DNA of 50,224 nt from Phycisphaerae bacterium (GCA_030448225.1 JAUJNJ010000009.1:1-50224); one strand, 5' to 3'; shown: positions 33,650 through 44,805, counted from the stretch's first letter. Numbers and translations are program-made. Notes: generated by a model not told the origin, from the letters alone.

Positions 33650-34938
33650 ATGCGAAAGGTGCGGCTGCCGTGGCGGGAGGAGTTGGCGATCGTCGACCGG
33701 ACGATGCGGGCGATCTCCGGCGTGACCGACCCGGAGGAACTCGTCAGCGTCTACTGGGAGAACATCAGCGACCTCGTCGACGTCGAACTTCGTCGCCGTC
33801 TCCCGGCGGGGCGTGGAGTCGCCGTTCTACCTCGTCACGCGGTCGTCGCGGTTCACCGAGGACATCAACCCTTGGACGCAGCGCGACCGGCTCCCCAAGC
33901 GCGCGGCGGGGTGCTCGGCGAGGTGGCGTACGCGAACCGACCGATCTTCATCGACGACCTGCCGGGCGGCTGGCGGCCGACGACCCGGCGGTTCTTCCTC
34001 GAGGGGTTCGCGTCGATGATCGCGATGCCGCAGTACGACGGCGGCGAGGGGCTGAACGTGACGGCCCTGCTCTTCCCGCCGGGCGACGACGGCCTCGACC
34101 CCGCGATGATCCCGATGCTCCACTGGCAGTCGGGCCTGTTCGGCCGCGGCACGCAGAACCTCGTGCTGCGGCAACCAGCTCGCCTCGGCGCTGGGCGCGC
34201 TCGACCGCGAGTTGCAGGCCGTCGGGCAGATCCAGCGGTCGCTGCTGCCCGAGTCGCTGCCGTCGATCCCCGGCTTCGAGCTCGCCGCCTACTACCAGAC
34301 GAGCTGCCCGCGCCGGCGGCGATTACTACGACTTCTTCCCGCTCGACGGCGGCGGGTGGGGCCTGTTCATCGCCGACGTCTCCGGCCACGGCACGCCGGC
34401 GGCCGTGCTGATGGCGATCACGCACGCCGTCGCCCACGCGCACCCCGGCACCCGCGCGCGCCCGCGATGCTCCTCCAGTACCTCAACGACCGGCTGACCC
34501 GGTCCTACACGCGCGGCGGCACGTTCGTCACCGCGTTCTACGCGGTCCTCGACCCGGCGGCGCGGACGCTCACCTACGCGCCGGGCCGGGCACAGCCGCC
34601 GCGCCTCGTCCGCGGCGCGCGGTCCTCGCGCGCTCGACGTGCGGCGGGTTGCCGATGGGAATCCTCGACGCCCAGGTTTACGAACAGTCGACGATCGCGT
34701 TCGACCGCGGGGACTTGCTGCTGCTGTACACCGACGGCATCACCGAGGCGGCCGCGCGCCCCTGCGCGCGCGGACGAACGCCAGTTGTTCGGCGTCGAAC
34801 GGCTCGACGAGCTGCTGCTCGACAGCGGCGGGAACAACGCCGATGAATGCATCGCGCGTCCGCACCGACGTCGCCGCTTTCTGTGAGAACGCCCCGCCGA
34901 CCGATGACCAGACGTTGATCGCGATCCGGTGCGTGTGA
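33650..34938 (+). CDS. SpoIIE-type PP2C phosphatase with N-terminal GAF-like sensor (frameshifted)
   Basis: A serine phosphatase of the RsbU/SpoIIE type, which usually controls partner-switching of an anti-sigma or anti-anti-sigma factor. Starts [19 protein letters not shown] (33650). A GAF-like sensor follows ([41 protein letters not shown]). Then comes the linker [20 protein letters not shown], and the PP2C metal-binding motifs [10 protein letters not shown] (near 34316) and ADVSGHG (near 34375). [10 protein letters not shown] and DDQTLIAIR end it. At least six shifts break it, with every metal-binding aspartate still conserved. No anti-sigma partner genes are adjacent. Confidence 0.75.
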
Positions 34939-35137
34939 TCGTCCCCTCGTCTTGATCCGTCGGAGAATGCATCCGCTGGTTTGACGCTGCGAAACCGCAA
35001 GCCGCTGCCGCGCGCGTCTCCGCGGGCGGACCGAAGCGGGCGTCGGCGGGTGCGTCTTGCGTTCGCACGACGGGGTTCGCGATGACGCGGCAGTGATTTC
35101 TGTATCGACGACGTGAGGGGCACTTCGTGCTGAGGGG

Positions 35138-35716
35138 TCATCGCCTGAAGGTGCGGCGGATACCACTCTGCTCGTCCCAAACGTAGGTGCCGGATTCGAG
35201 GCCGTCGGCGGTTTGCGTTAACAGGTGTTCCAGGATGGCGCGACGACTCGGCTCGTTCGTGTCGTGCCGCCATTCGATCACCTGGCCGATGCGGCCGCCG
35301 CGGGCGAGGGCAAAGTCGAGGAGCAGGAAGTCGCCGCGGTCGAGCGTCGCGGCGAACGGGATCCAGTTCGGGTGCCAGAACTCCGGGCGCACGCCCGGGT
35401 CGGCCTCGAACTCCTCCTCCGGCTCGCCGCGGCGCCGCCGGCCGCGGGGCTCGTCCTCGTCGGGCTCGAGAAACTCGATCTCGTCGAGCGGCAGCGGCCC
35501 GAAGGCGGACTGCTCGGCGTCGAGGGCGGGGAAGACGGCGAACGCCGTCGTGCCGTTCTGCAGGCCGTAGAACGCGCGCGCCGCCGGGAGCCGCATCGAC
35601 AGCCGCCGTTCCGCCTCGGCGAGGTCCGCGCGGTCGGCCGCCGGCTCGAGGAAGTCGAGCAGGTCGGGCGCGTGGGCCTCGACCCACGCGAGGATGCGCT
35701 GCCAGGGGTCGTTCAC
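35138..35716 (-). CDS. SMI1/KNR4 (SUKH) family protein
   Basis: A 192-residue protein. Residues about 1-60 give the helical start (WQRILAWVEAHAPDLLDFL, LAEAERRLSMRLP, AFYGLQNGT). The second half has the family pattern WIPFAATLDRGDFLLLDFALARGGRIGQVIEW, in which GDFLLLD and GQVI are diagnostic. An Arg/Glu-rich insert at about 85-105 is unusual. Members act as immunity proteins against polymorphic toxins or as general scaffold proteins; no toxin gene is beside it. GTG start at 35716. Confidence 0.75.
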   Translation of the reverse strand: MNDPWQRILAWVEAHAPDLLDFLEPAADRADLAEAERRLSMRLPAARAFYGLQNGTTAFAVFPALDAEQSAFGPLPLDEIEFLEPDEDEPRGRRRRGEPEEEFEADPGVRPEFWHPNWIPFAATLDRGDFLLLDFALARGGRIGQVIEWRHDTNEPSRRAILEHLLTQTADGLESGTYVWDEQSGIRRTFRR

Positions 35717-35949
35717 CTTGCGGTTACCCCGTCGCTTAGAGCCGAATTGCGACGGATACTCCGGCGCTCGATGTCGTTGCGATGCGCGCTCCTGACACTT
35801 GCCGAGCGACCGGCAGCGAGCCCTTCGGGCGTGCGGCTAAAGGGCGTGGCAGACCTGTCGTCGCGTTCCCAAGCTCCGCACTATCGCGACGCAGGTTGAC
35901 GCTTCGACGGTCGCGGCGCGTCCGTGCGTACGCCGTCGCCGCACCGCAA

Positions 35950-37143
35950 TCACGCCGCCGGGTCGAGGACGACCTTGATGCAGCCGTCCTTCTTCTCGCG
36001 GAAGAGGCCGTAAGCCTCGGCGGCCTGGGTGAGCGGCATGCGGTGGGTGACGACGAAGCTCGGGTCGATCTTGCCCTGGCGGATCAGTTCGAGCAGGCGC
36101 GGGACGTACTGGTGCACTTGCGTCTGGCCGGTCTTGATCGTCAGGCCCTTGTTCATCAACGCGCCGATCGGGATCTTGTCCGACGCCCCGCCGTACACGC
36201 CTGCGATGGAGACGGTGCCCGCCTTGCGGCAGCACTCCAGCGCCTGGCGGATCACGGCCGGCCGCTCGCTCTCGCCGAGCAGCATCGTCTTGGCCTTGTC
36301 GTACGCGTGCTCGACGGCGTTGCTGCCGTGCGCCTCCATGCCGACCGCGTCGATGCAGACGTCGGGGCCGATGCCGCCGGTCAGCTCGAGCAGGCGCTGG
36401 TAGACGTCGTCGGTGCTGTTGTCGATCGTGGTCGCGCCGGCGTCGCGGGCCATCTTCAGCCGCTCCGGGACCATCTTGCCGTTGTCGATCGCCACGACCT
36501 TGCCGGCGTTGAGGAGCATCGCGCTGCGGATCGTGAACTGCCCGACCGGCCCGCAGCCCCACACCGCCACCGTGTCGTCCGGCTGGAAGTTGCAGTGCTC
36601 GGCCGCCATCCACCCGGTGGGGAAGACGTCTGACAGCAGCACGAGCTGGTGGTCGGTCAGGTCCTCGGGCATCTTCTGGCAGTTGACGTCCGCGTACGGC
36701 ACGCGGAGGTACTCGGCCTGCCCGCCCGCGTAGCCGCCGGTTAAGTGGGAGTAGCCGAAAATACCCGAAGTGGCCTGACCGTACGCCTTCTCGGCGAGGT
36801 ACGCCTTGGGGTTGGAGTTGTCGCAGCAGCTCCAGAGCTGGCGGCGGCAGAAGAAGCACTCGCCGCACCCGATCGGGAACGGCACGACGACGCGGTCGCC
36901 GACCTTGAGCTTGTTCCCGTCGACGTCGGGGCCGACCTCCTGCACGATGCCCATCGGCTCGTGGCCGAGGATGTCGCCGGGCTTCATGAACGGGATGAAG
37001 CCGTCGACGAGGTGCAGGTCCGACCCGCAGATGCAGGTCGAGGTCATCTTCACGATCGCGTCCCGCCGGTTGATGATCTTCGCGTCGGGCACGCGTTCGA
37101 CCTTCACCTTGTAGGGGGCGCACCAGATAAGAGCGTTCATCAT
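35950..37143 (-). CDS. zinc-dependent alcohol dehydrogenase (formaldehyde dehydrogenase-like)
   Basis: A 397-residue medium-chain dehydrogenase. Catalytic zinc ligands are C39 in [10 protein letters not shown] and H61-E62 in GHEPMG. Structural zinc cysteines lie at about 93, 96, 99 and 107 in [16 protein letters not shown]. The nucleotide-binding turn is [10 protein letters not shown]. The SDLH motif together with a 20-residue insert after the structural zinc ([20 protein letters not shown]) is typical of the glutathione-independent formaldehyde dehydrogenase branch. The preferred substrate is not certain. The ATG at 37143 has AGGA 7 bases upstream. Confidence 0.9.
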   Translation of the reverse strand: MMNALIWCAPYKVKVERVPDAKIINRRDAIVKMTSTCICGSDLHLVDGFIPFMKPGDILGHEPMGIVQEVGPDVDGNKLKVGDRVVVPFPIGCGECFFCRRQLWSCCDNSNPKAYLAEKAYGQATSGIFGYSHLTGGYAGGQAEYLRVPYADVNCQKMPEDLTDHQLVLLSDVFPTGWMAAEHCNFQPDDTVAVWGCGPVGQFTIRSAMLLNAGKVVAIDNGKMVPERLKMARDAGATTIDNSTDDVYQRLLELTGGIGPDVCIDAVGMEAHGSNAVEHAYDKAKTMLLGESERPAVIRQALECCRKAGTVSIAGVYGGASDKIPIGALMNKGLTIKTGQTQVHQYVPRLLELIRQGKIDPSFVVTHRMPLTQAAEAYGLFREKKDGCIKVVLDPAA

Positions 37144-37814
37144 TACGTGGTCCTTCTCCCCTGAGCGGGAGGGTCAAAAGCCGACGCGAGTCATCGCAGC
37201 CGGCGAAAGTCGCGCGAGACGTCGCGACCAACGGATGTGGTCGCACGAGCGGGCGCGATCGCGGCCGCCCCCCGCGGCTCGCGCCCATTCCCGTCGATGA
37301 TCCCGCCGCGCCACGCGAGCCTGCGCCGACGTCGACGGCTGGCGCGGCCTCCCCCGCTCCGCCGTCAAACGGCGTGCCCGACGGACGGGAACCGGGCGAT
37401 CTGAGGTCGTATGACCAATGGCGGAAAAAGCGGCAGCGCGGATTGTTCAGGCTGATCTGACCTCAAGCGCGGGGAAATCTGTAACGAGCCGACGTTGTTG
37501 ACCGAGGCGGCGGCGGTGCTTGCAGCATCATTTGACGTAGCGGCACCGAACACTTGTCGCCGTGCCGCCAGCGATGACGGGAGGCCGCCGAAAGGCCGCT
37601 TGGTCAGTCCGGCACGCTTTTAGTCGCGTCCAATGCTGGGTCCGGCGTCGGCCACCCTCGCATTCCCCGCGGTCCATCCAGACCGTGTTCGTCAGTTCCT
37701 CTATGATGGACCTCATCGACTCCGCCGCATCCTCGGGTGCCGGGGGCTTGGCCGCGGACCGTGATCGTGCGAGAACTGCGGCTTCTGCGTTGAAGGGTTC
37801 CTATCGTCCGGGAG
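37144..37814. other. intergenic region, nothing recognised
   Basis: About 670 bases upstream of mnmA and of the dehydrogenase (divergent). Its composition is less GC-rich in 37380-37560. Short frames on both strands lack family signatures. No structured RNA was recognised. Confidence 0.4.
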
Positions 37815-38971
37815 ATGATGGCCGGCGAGCGAAAGAAGGTGGTGGTCGCCATGAGCGGCGGCGTCGACTCCTCGGTCGCCGCCGCCCTCCTGATGCGCGA
37901 GGGGTATGACGTTGTCGGCGTGTTCATGCGGCTCGGGTCGCCGCCGGGCGTGGCCGAGGTCGAAGAAGCGTGCGAGACGAACCCCGCGGCCGGCGGCAGC
38001 GGCGGCGGGAAGAACAAGCAGGGGTGCTGCTCGGTCCTCGATGCCGCCGACGCCCGCCGCGTCGCCGGGATGCTCGGCATCCCGTTCTACGTGCTGAATT
38101 TCCAGGAGGACTTCGGCCGGGTGATCGACTACTTCGTGGACGAGTACAACCGCGGCCGCACGCCCAACCCGTGCGTGCGGTGCAACGACTGGCTGAAGTT
38201 CGGCAAGCTCGCGAAGTACGCGCACGCCGTCGGCGCCGACTTCGTCGCCAGCGGCCACTACGCCCGCACCGCCGTCGACCCCGCCACCGGCCGCAAGCGA
38301 CTCCTGCGGGGCCTCGACGCGCGCAAGGACCAGAGCTACGTGCTGTTCGGCGTCACGCCCGCCGCGCTGGAGCACACGCTGCTGCCGATCGGCGACATGG
38401 AGAAGCACGCCGTGCGGGCGCTGGCTGCGGAGTGGAACCTGCCGGTGTTCAACAAGCCCGACTCGCAGGAGATCTGCTTCGTCCCCAACAACGATTACGC
38501 CGGCCTCGTGCGCCGCCGCACGCCCGAGCGGTTCCGCGCCGGCGAGTTCGTCACGCCCGCGGGGGAGGTGGTCGGGCGGCACGAGGGGCACCAGCACTTC
38601 ACGATCGGCCAGCGCAAGGGCCTCGGCGTCGCCCGCGGCCATCCGCTCTACGTCCTCGACATCGACGCCGCCGCGAACCGCGTGGTGCTCGGCGACCGAG
38701 ACGCGCTGCTGAAGACGAGCCTCGTCGCGCGGCAGATCAACGTCCTGTCCCCCGCCCTGGCCGACGCGGCCGGCGGCGGCGAAGTCCGCTGCGCCGCGAA
38801 GATCCGGTACAACCACCACCCGCAGCCGGCGGTCGCCCGCCGCACGGGTGAGGACGAGATCGTCGTCACCTACGACGAGCCGCAGAGCGCCGTGACGCCC
38901 CGCCAGGCGGTCGTGCTGTACGACGAGGACGTCGTCCTCGGCGGCGGCGGGATCGCCTCGCCGAGGCGTGA
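37815..38971 (+). CDS. mnmA: tRNA-specific 2-thiouridylase MnmA (3' end shifted)
   Basis: Adds sulfur to U34 of Lys, Glu and Gln tRNAs. It has the PP-loop SGGVDSS (residues 14-20), GCCSVLDAADA, the catalytic C120 in TPNPCVRCN, SGHYAR, DQSYVLF, and the second catalytic C221 in QEICFVP. FTIGQRKGLG starts the central domain, followed by a C-terminal beta barrel. A Gly-rich insert (GGSGGGKNKQ) precedes GCC. The family end LGGGWI is followed here by more than 150 unrelated residues in the same frame. A stop one frame over at 38969-38971 is the likely true end, so one indel near 38955 is suspected. Two ATGs in tandem follow GGGAG. Confidence 0.92.
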
Positions 38972-39178
38972 GCCGGACGCGGGAGGTAAGACGCGGCACT
39001 CGTTCGCACCGCTCCTCCTTTCGGCCGCAGCGATGAAGCGGCCGATGCCGGTACCTCCAGAAGTCGGAAGCGATCGACCTCGATACCTGACCGACGCCGC
39101 GCCTCTCCGAAACCGTGGCCAGTGGAAGCCGCCGCCGTCCGCCTGCTACGATGTCGCATCCGCGGGGCGGGTTTCGTC

Positions 39179-40089
39179 ATGGCTGTGGGTCGCAACATCC
39201 TCATCTTCATGTGGGCGCCTCGGCGACTTCATCGTCACTGGCTGCTGGCGCGCGACGCTGGCCCGGCTCTACCCGCAGAGCCGGGTCTTTTACGTCACGC
39301 AGGCGGGAAGGGGGCGCTGGCGGAGAAGGTTCTGCGCGTCGAGTCGCTCGACGTGGAGGCGGGATGGCATCACCTGTTCTCGGAGACGCCTGCCCTGCCC
39401 GAACCATCGGCGAACGACTGGCCGAAGCGCGCACACGGTGGTGACCTTCGTCGCCGCGACGCCGACCCGTGGGTGCACGTCCGCGTGATCTGCCCGGCGG
39501 CGGACGTGCTGACGCTGACGTCGGGCGCGCCGCCGGACGACCACGCGGGCCACGTGTCGGAGTTCATCCTCGGTCACTCCCCGCCGGCTCCGCCGCCCAC
39601 ACCGTCGCCGCAGATCCTGCGGTCGATCGCCACCCGCGGCGTCGCTCCGCTCGCCCTGCCAGGTCGGCGGGCCCCGTCGTGATTCATCCAGCGCGCGGCG
39701 GCGCAAGTGCTGGCCGAACGATTCCTCGACTGGATCGAACGCCTCCGGGCCGACGGCGCCGGAAAGCGCGTCCTGCTCGGCGAGGTCGAGCGCGACATCG
39801 GCCGAAGGAGCAACTCGATCGCGTCGCCGCGACGGCCGCCGACGTGGCGAGCCCGGCGTCGCTCCTCGAACTCCTTACGTGCGCGACGCGAGATGCTTCG
39901 TCGGCAACGACAGCGGCCCCGGCCACCTCGCCGGCATCCTCGGCGGCCGGACCGTCTCGATCTTCGGCCCCGGCTGACCCGACCCGCCAGCGCCCGCTCG
40001 GCCCGCAGGTCGACGTCGTGACCGGCCCTTCGCTCGATGCCATCACGATCGACGAGGTATGGAAGGTGACTCGCACGCTCGCCGTCTGA
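39179..40089 (+). CDS. heptosyltransferase-family (GT9) glycosyltransferase (frameshifted)
   Basis: A GT-B glycosyltransferase of the ADP-heptose:LPS heptosyltransferase type, expected to act on surface glycan at the inner membrane. Pieces in order over several frames: NILIFMW, then LGDFIVTGCWRATLARLYP, RVFYVTQAG, ALAEKVLRVESL, and RVICPAADVLTL. Then come VLAERFLDWIERLRA, ASLLELLT, and the decisive RCFVGNDSGPGHLAGI, GGRTVSIFGP. The final ADPTRQRPLGP leads to the stop at 40087-40089. The NDSGPGHLA and FGPxDPxxxxPxG motifs are the GT9 donor site. At least five shifts interrupt it. Confidence 0.75.
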
Positions 40090-40194
40090 TTCTGATGCGG
40101 TTGCTTCTCGCATGCGGTGAAACCGCAATGCCCACCACGCCCTATACGCCCACTGACTAATGCCGAACCGTATGAGCGGCTAGCAATGAAAAGA

Positions 40195-40219
40195 GCCGTC
40201 GGCGATGAACGTCGACGGC
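40195..40219 (-). terminator. rho-independent terminator of rpsA
   Basis: A stem GCCGTCG/CGACGGC (40195-40201 with 40213-40219), followed on the minus strand by a T-rich run (TCTTTTC). It lies 30 bases past the rpsA stop. Confidence 0.8.
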
Positions 40220-40249
40220 CCGGGTGAATCATCCTTCAGACGCTGCTCG

Positions 40250-41753
40250 TCACCAGTTCCAATCGAGGCCGCCGCGCAGCTCGGGTCGCTTTTTCTTCTT
40301 GGCGGCGGCTCGCGCGCCGACCGGTTCTGCGACCGGTGCGGCCGGGGCGGCGGCCGGTTCGCTGGGCGCGGCGGAGGGAGAGCGACACCCGCCGCGCGTC
40401 CTTGTCGACCTCCAGCACCCGCACCTTCACCTCTTGGCCTTCCTTCACCACGTCGCCCGCCGTCCGCACGCGGTTGTCGAGCTCCGAGATGTGGATGAGC
40501 CCTTCGAGGCCCGGCTCCAGCTCCACGAACGCGCCGAAGTCGACGAGGCGGGTCACCTTGCCGCTCACCACCGTGTCGACCGCGAAGCGATCCTTCACCG
40601 TCGCCCACGGGTCGGGCCCGCCTGCTTCAGGTTGAAGCTGAGCCGCTTGGCGGCCGGGTCGATCGAGAGGACGACGAGGCGGAGCGTGTCACCTTCCTTC
40701 GCAACGTCGGCCGGGTGGCGGATGCGCTGCCAGCTCATTTCGCTGACGGGGAGAAGGCCTTCGATTCCCTCCTCCACCTCGATGAACGCGCCGAATGACT
40801 CGACCCGCGCCACCCGGCCGGTCACGGTCGAGCCGACCGCGTAGCGGTCCTCGATGCCGATCCACGGGTCGAAGCGCCTGCTTCAGGCTGAGGCTGAGCT
40901 TCCCGGTCTCCTTGTCGAACTTCACGATCTTGACGTCGACGAGGTCCCCTCCTTCACGAACTCGCTCGGGTGGCGGCCGCGGCGGAAGCTCATCTCGCTG
41001 ACGTGCAGCAGCCCGTCGACGCCGCCGAGGTCGACGAACGCGCCGAAGTCCATCACGCTGCGGACCGTCCCTGGCTGCATCTGCCCGACCTCGAGCTGCG
41101 TCATCATCTCCTGACGCTTCACTTCCTTCTCGCGCGCTCGAGGATCACCCGGCGGCTCAGGACGAGGTCCTTGCCGTGCGCGCGTCGAACTTCGTCACCT
41201 CGGCCTGGAACTTCTGGCCGATCAGGACCGACAGGTCCTTGTGGAAGACGACGTCGACCTGGCCGGCGGGCATGAACGCGCGCATGCCCTTCACCTCGAG
41301 CTCGAGGCCGCCCTTGTTCATGCCGGTGACGGTCCCCTCGACGAGCTGGCCGACCTCGAGGTTCTCCCAGGTGACCTTCGTGTTGACGCCCCTTGCGGTT
41401 GAGGATCAGCAGGCCCGCGCGGGTCGTAGCGGTCGACGTGGAACTCGTACTCCTCGCCGACCTTCGGCTCGGCCTCGAACTGATCATCGGGCAGATGCCC
41501 TGGCTCTTGCCGCCGAGGTCGACGAACGCGTCGTCCTTGTTGATCGAGATGATCCGCCCCCGCGCGCCCCGCCCAGCGCCCGGCGCCGCCGCCGCCCTCC
41601 CCTGCTGCGCGTCGCCCCCGGGCTTGTCGAAGCCGTACAGGTCGTCGAGCGACACGCCCACGCGGAGTTGCCGCCTCGACCTCCTGGTCCAGCCGCGGTC
41701 TGGTCGGGTCGGAACTTTTCCTTGTACTCGTCCGCTTTGATTTCGTCGGCCAT
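40250..41753 (-). CDS. rpsA: 30S ribosomal protein S1 (frameshifted in this sequence)
   Basis: S1 brings mRNA to the ribosome through repeated OB-fold domains. Starts MADEIKADEYKEKFRPDQ (ATG at 41753) and continues with VSLDDLYGFDKPG. S1 motifs follow in several frames: GRIISINKDDAFVDLGGKSQG, LLILNRKG, KDLVLSRRVILE, and SVMDFGAFVDLGGVDGLLH. Further copies are ESFGAFIEVEEGIEGLLPV and VDFGAFVELEPGLEGLIHI. The tail is basic and ends GGLDWNW with the stop at 40250-40252. At least six shifts occur, for example near 40410, 40610, 40890, 40950, 41140 and 41400-41500. A functional S1 is essential, so these are almost surely sequence errors. Confidence 0.88.
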
Positions 41754-42023
41754 CGCTAATCTCACTCCTGGAGTCGAGCCGGGCATGTTAATCGGGGAAA
41801 GCAGTTTTCCATAGGGGTCGCGCGCCCCGTCCGGAGAATGACATCCCGCACGGGGGAGCGAGTTCGGCCGACGCTACCCGAATGGGCCGGCACGCGAATA
41901 GTCGCCCGGCGACTCGGCCAGCCGCTCGCGTCTTCGCGGCCGCCCTTCCTGATCGTGTCCAGACCGCACGCGTGTCGACACGAAGGGTCGCAATGATCCA
42001 ATCCCGCCTATGACGGACGCGCA

Positions 42024-43510
42024 ATGGGCGACGACGCGCTGCTCACCGAACTGCGGGAGATCAACCTGCTGTCGTCGGTCGGGTCGGTGCTGGATGGGAC
42101 GAGCGGACGCAGATGCCGTCGCGCAAGCGCGGAGCACCGCGCGGCGCAGACGTCGTTGCCGGGCGCGGATGATCCACGAGCGGTTCACGTCGCCGCGCCT
42201 CGGGGACCTGATCGAGGTCTCGGGCGGCCTGACGACGGGCCGGCCGGACGACGACGACGTCGTGACGAACCTGCGGGAGACGCGCCGCCTGTACGAGCGG
42301 AGCCGCAAGCTGCCCCCGGCGCTGGTCGAGGAACTGTCCAGGACGTCGGTACTGTCGGAGCAGGCGGGGGGAGTGCGCAGCGGACTACGCGATGTTCCGG
42401 CCGTGGATGGCCAAGATCGTGGACCTCAAGCGGCAGGAGGCCGCGTGCGTCGGGTACGACTCGGCAACCTGTACGACGCGCTGCTCGACGAGTACGAGCC
42501 CGGCGAGACGCGGGCGGTGCGGCGGGTGTTCGACGCGCTGAGGGCCGCCGCTCGTCGACCTGATCCGCCGGATCGGCGAGTCGTCGCGCGGCGCGCGCTG
42601 GCCGAGATCCTTCGCCGTTTCACCCCGGTTCGCGTAGCAGAGAGGCCTTTCTCGCGGGGCGGCGGCGGCGATCGCCTCTGACTTCGCCGGCGGGGCCCGA
42701 CGTCAGCGTCCACCCGTTCTGCACGACGCTCGGCCCCGGCGACACCCGCATGACCACGCGCTACGACGAGTCGAACTTCGCCGACGCGTTCTTCGGCGTG
42801 CTCCACGAGACCGGCCACGCGCTCTACGGCTGCGGGCCTGCCGCCCGAGCACTACGGCACGCGCGGCGAGTACGTGTCGCTCGGCATCCACGAGTCGCAG
42901 TCGCGCACGTGGGGGAGAACCTCGTCGGCCGCAACCGCGCGTTCTGGCAGTACTTCCTCCCCGCGCGCGGCCTGTTCCCCAACGCTACTCGGCGTGAGCG
43001 ACGACGACTGGTACGCCGCCGTCAACGATGCGCCCGTCGCTCGTGCGCACCGACGCCGACGAGGCGACCTACAACCTTCACGTCCTGCCCGCTTCGAGCC
43101 TGAACAGCGCTGATGACCGGCGACCTGACGGCCGACGACGCCCTGCAAGCGCGTGGAACGAGAAGGTGCGCTACTACCTTCGGCCTCACGCCGCCGGACG
43201 ACGCCCGCGGGTGTCTGCAGGACGTCCACTGGAGCGGCGGGGCGATCGGCTACTTCCCGACCTACACGCTCGGCAACCTCTACGCCGCCCAGTTCTTCGA
43301 GGCCGCCCGCCGCGACCTCGGCGACCTCGACGCGATGTTCGCCCGCGGCGAGTTCCGCCCGCTGCTCGACTGGCTCCGCCGGAACATCCACGCCCACGGC
43401 AGCGCTACACCGGCCTGGAACTCGCCCGCCGAGTGACCGGCGAGGAGTTGTCCGCGGCACCGCTGCTGCGATACCTGTCCGGCAAAGCGTCGGAGATCTA
43501 CGGCGTGTAG
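42024..43510 (+). CDS. M32 family carboxypeptidase (frameshifted)
   Basis: A thermostable-carboxypeptidase-type zinc metallopeptidase. Pieces in order: DALLTELREINLLSSVGSVL, an ERTQMP-like segment, RMIHERFTSPRLGDLIEV, VVTNLRETRRLYERSRKLP, and NLYDALLDEYEPGET. Then come SVHPFCTTLGPGDTRMTTR, the zinc site HETGHALYGCGLPPEHYG (His near 42804), and IHESQSRTWENLVGRNRAF. GYFPTYTLGNLYAAQFFEA and AAPLLRYLSGKASEIYGV precede the stop at 43508-43510. The HExxH motif and the downstream ESQSR glutamate complete the site. At least seven shifts split it. The N-terminal start is uncertain, with two ATGs (42010 and 42024) in different frames. Confidence 0.8.
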
Positions 43511-43705
43511 AACGGTCCAAGAGCGGGACCGCGAAGCACACGAAGGACGCGAAGTAGACGATCAATCATTCATCGCGCTGATACTGAATCGGCTGGGACG
43601 TCGCTGAGCGGGGGTTCCTAAACCCGCGTCAATTGCGACATTTTTTAGTTCCTTCGCCTCGGTCTGGGCGACTTTTTCGCTTGCGAATCGGAGTTCCTTC
43701 ACGTG

Positions 43706-44637
43706 ATGAGACCCCCGCCACCCGTGTCTGACCTGCCGCGGTTCCCAATCGTCGGCGGCACCGCTCTGCTGGCGATCGGGGTGACGATCGCGTACCACTT
43801 CCGAGCGGGTCGACGTCTCGCCGCTGCTGGAGAACGCGCTCGTCCGCCGGGGCGAGATCTGGCGGTTCGTCACGTCGATCCTGCTGCACGGCGGGCCGGT
43901 TCACCTCCTGTTCAACGTCTACTGGCTCTGGATCCTCGGCACGGTGCTGGAGGCGGCGTACGGCCACGTCCGGACGCTGGCGATCATTCTGGTGATGGCG
44001 ATGGGGTCCGCGCCGCCCAGTACGCGCTCGACGACGGCGGCATCGGGTTGTCCGGCGTCGTCTACATGGATGTGGGCAATGCTCTACGTCCTCGGCCGCC
44101 GCGACCCGCGGTTCGCCGCGCGGTCGACTACAACACGAACGTCGTCTTCGTCGTCTGGTTCTTCCTCTGCATCGCCGGCACGGCGGCCGGCTCGATCAAC
44201 ATCGGCAACGTGGCCCATGGTTCGGGGCGCGGCCGTCGGCGCGCTGCTCGGCCTCGCCGCGCCTGGCCGGGGCCGACCTGCGTACGCGGCCGCCACCGCG
44301 GTGGTCGTGATCGCGTCCGTCGTCGCCGCCGTCTTCTTCCGGCCGGCCGTGAACCTGTGGGGAAGCGGCCGCGAGGAGGCGGGGCTCGCGTACGACCATC
44401 TGGAAAAGGGCGCGGACCAAGGAGGCGATCACCCTGTACCGGACGCGCTGCGGATCGACGAGAAGAACGCCAACGCCTGGTACAACCTCGGCGTCGCCTA
44501 CGACCGCGTCGGCCGGAAACAGGAGGCGGAGACGGCGTTCAAGCGCGCGCTCGAACTCGACCCGGGCCAGAAGCGATATCGCGGCGGTGCAGGAAGACGC
44601 CGGAGCGGATGGGGAGCAAGACAGCAGTCAAAACTGA
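43706..44637 (+). CDS. rhomboid intramembrane protease with C-terminal TPR (frameshifted)
   Basis: An intramembrane serine protease followed by tetratricopeptide helices. Pieces: a first membrane segment (VGGTALLAIGVTIAYHF), then EIWRFVTSILLHGGPVHLLFN, VYWLWILGTVLEAAYGH, and the catalytic serine in GIGLSGVVYG (Ser near 44051). GRRDPRFAA and VVWFFLCIAGTA lead to the catalytic His in NIGNVAHGSGAAVGALLG. After the last helix come TPR repeats (DHLEKGADKEAITLYRTAL, NANAWYNLGVAYDRVGRKQEAE) and a short tail ending at 44635-44637. At least five shifts break it. Rhomboid-TPR fusions suggest that substrates are recruited by the TPR part. Confidence 0.72.
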
Positions 44638-44707
44638 GAGCGTGGACCAAGATTCGAAGCCGGATTTATAGGCCGGCAGTGGAGCGAGGTTTTTCGTATC
44701 GCAGTCA

Positions 44708-44725
44708 CGGCGGGCAAGCCCGCCG
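44708..44725. repeat. short perfect hairpin
   Basis: An 8-bp inverted repeat CGGCGGGC/GCCCGCCG around AA between convergent genes. It is similar in design to the hairpin at 6351-6370 and may act as a weak terminator. Confidence 0.45.
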
Positions 44726-44730
44726 GCTAA

Positions 44731-44805
44731 GAGCCCACCCGAAAAGCACGACGTCCCCCGTTTCGCCACAGGCCCGCAGGGCCCGCTCCGGGTTATTCGG
44801 ATAAG
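44731..44805. repeat. dispersed repeat, copy B (inverted relative to 9891-9960)
   Basis: Read on the minus strand it follows copy A at 9891-9960 closely: CCGAAYAACCCG, AGCGGGCCC, GGCGAAAC, a GGGGG run and ACGTCG, with a few mismatches and one or two indels. The terminal inverted repeat is less perfect here. Non-coding. Confidence 0.65.

Noticed and set aside
40250..41753. Programmed ribosomal frameshifting in rpsA
   Set aside because: There are at least six sites without slippery heptamers or common structure, in both directions; sequence error explains them better.
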